A program made the position numbers and the translations under genes. A DNA stretch of 33,980 nucleotides from Candidatus Staskawiczbacteria bacterium RIFOXYB1_FULL_38_37 (GTDB lineage: Bacteria > Patescibacteriota > Minisyncoccia > Minisyncoccales > Staskawiczbacteraceae), in contig MHPK01000005.1 in assembly GCA_001822075.1 (NCBI GenBank), positions 1 through 33,980 of the forward strand, given 5' to 3'. This document shows positions 33,870-33,980 of the stretch, piece after piece; within the stretch, counting starts at the first letter, position 1, and every line of letters begins with the position of its first letter. The notes below the pieces were generated by a model that saw only the letters and a list, made by a program, of their open reading frames with translations, was not told the origin of the DNA and made no database searches.

Positions 33870-33898
33870 AGTATAGCATATTTAAGCAACCTTGTCAA
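33870..33898 (-). promoter_or_regulatory. Sigma70-type promoter of cassette 3
   Basis: Minus strand TTGACA-N17-TATACT; surrounding sequence nearly identical to 30485-30513. Confidence 0.8.
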
Positions 33899-33980
33899 CT
33901 ACCTCGTAATGGTTCAATAGCTTGGACGCAGTCTATGGTATATATTATGTATATGTCATACACTAAGAATCCTTCTCTGC

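Overview
AT-rich bacterial chromosome segment. Compact, overlapping housekeeping genes plus family-level similarity suggest a Candidate Phyla Radiation / Parcubacteria-like genome; this assignment is inferred, not searched. Contents: an IS481/IS3-type insertion sequence at the left edge whose transposase is missing from the ORF track; a lepB-hisS-rpsU-yqeY cluster; a 1639-aa secreted modular protein; pth; a type IIG restriction-modification gene coupled to a DUF3800 gene; a short Mfd; topA; a Rel-like (p)ppGpp synthetase; tRNA-Leu(CAA); a type II restriction/methyltransferase pair; a long minus-strand operon from iorA to an MBL-fold gene; and leuS. Two signals stand out. (1) Locally GC-rich, self-contained minus-strand cassettes (about 4.0-4.5 kb, 29.6-30.5 kb, 33.05-33.9 kb), each with a near-consensus sigma70-type promoter, a leader, a small protein gene and an intrinsic terminator. 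The last two share a near-identical promoter and a 13-bp leader hairpin whose one arm difference keeps pairing as G.U; one copy carries an in-frame UGA near its C-terminus and the other a frameshift that makes the ORF caller fuse it to leuS. (2) In-frame palindrome or hairpin insertions inside conserved genes (pth, topA, iorA, leuS twice), resembling Rickettsia palindromic elements in concept but not in sequence.
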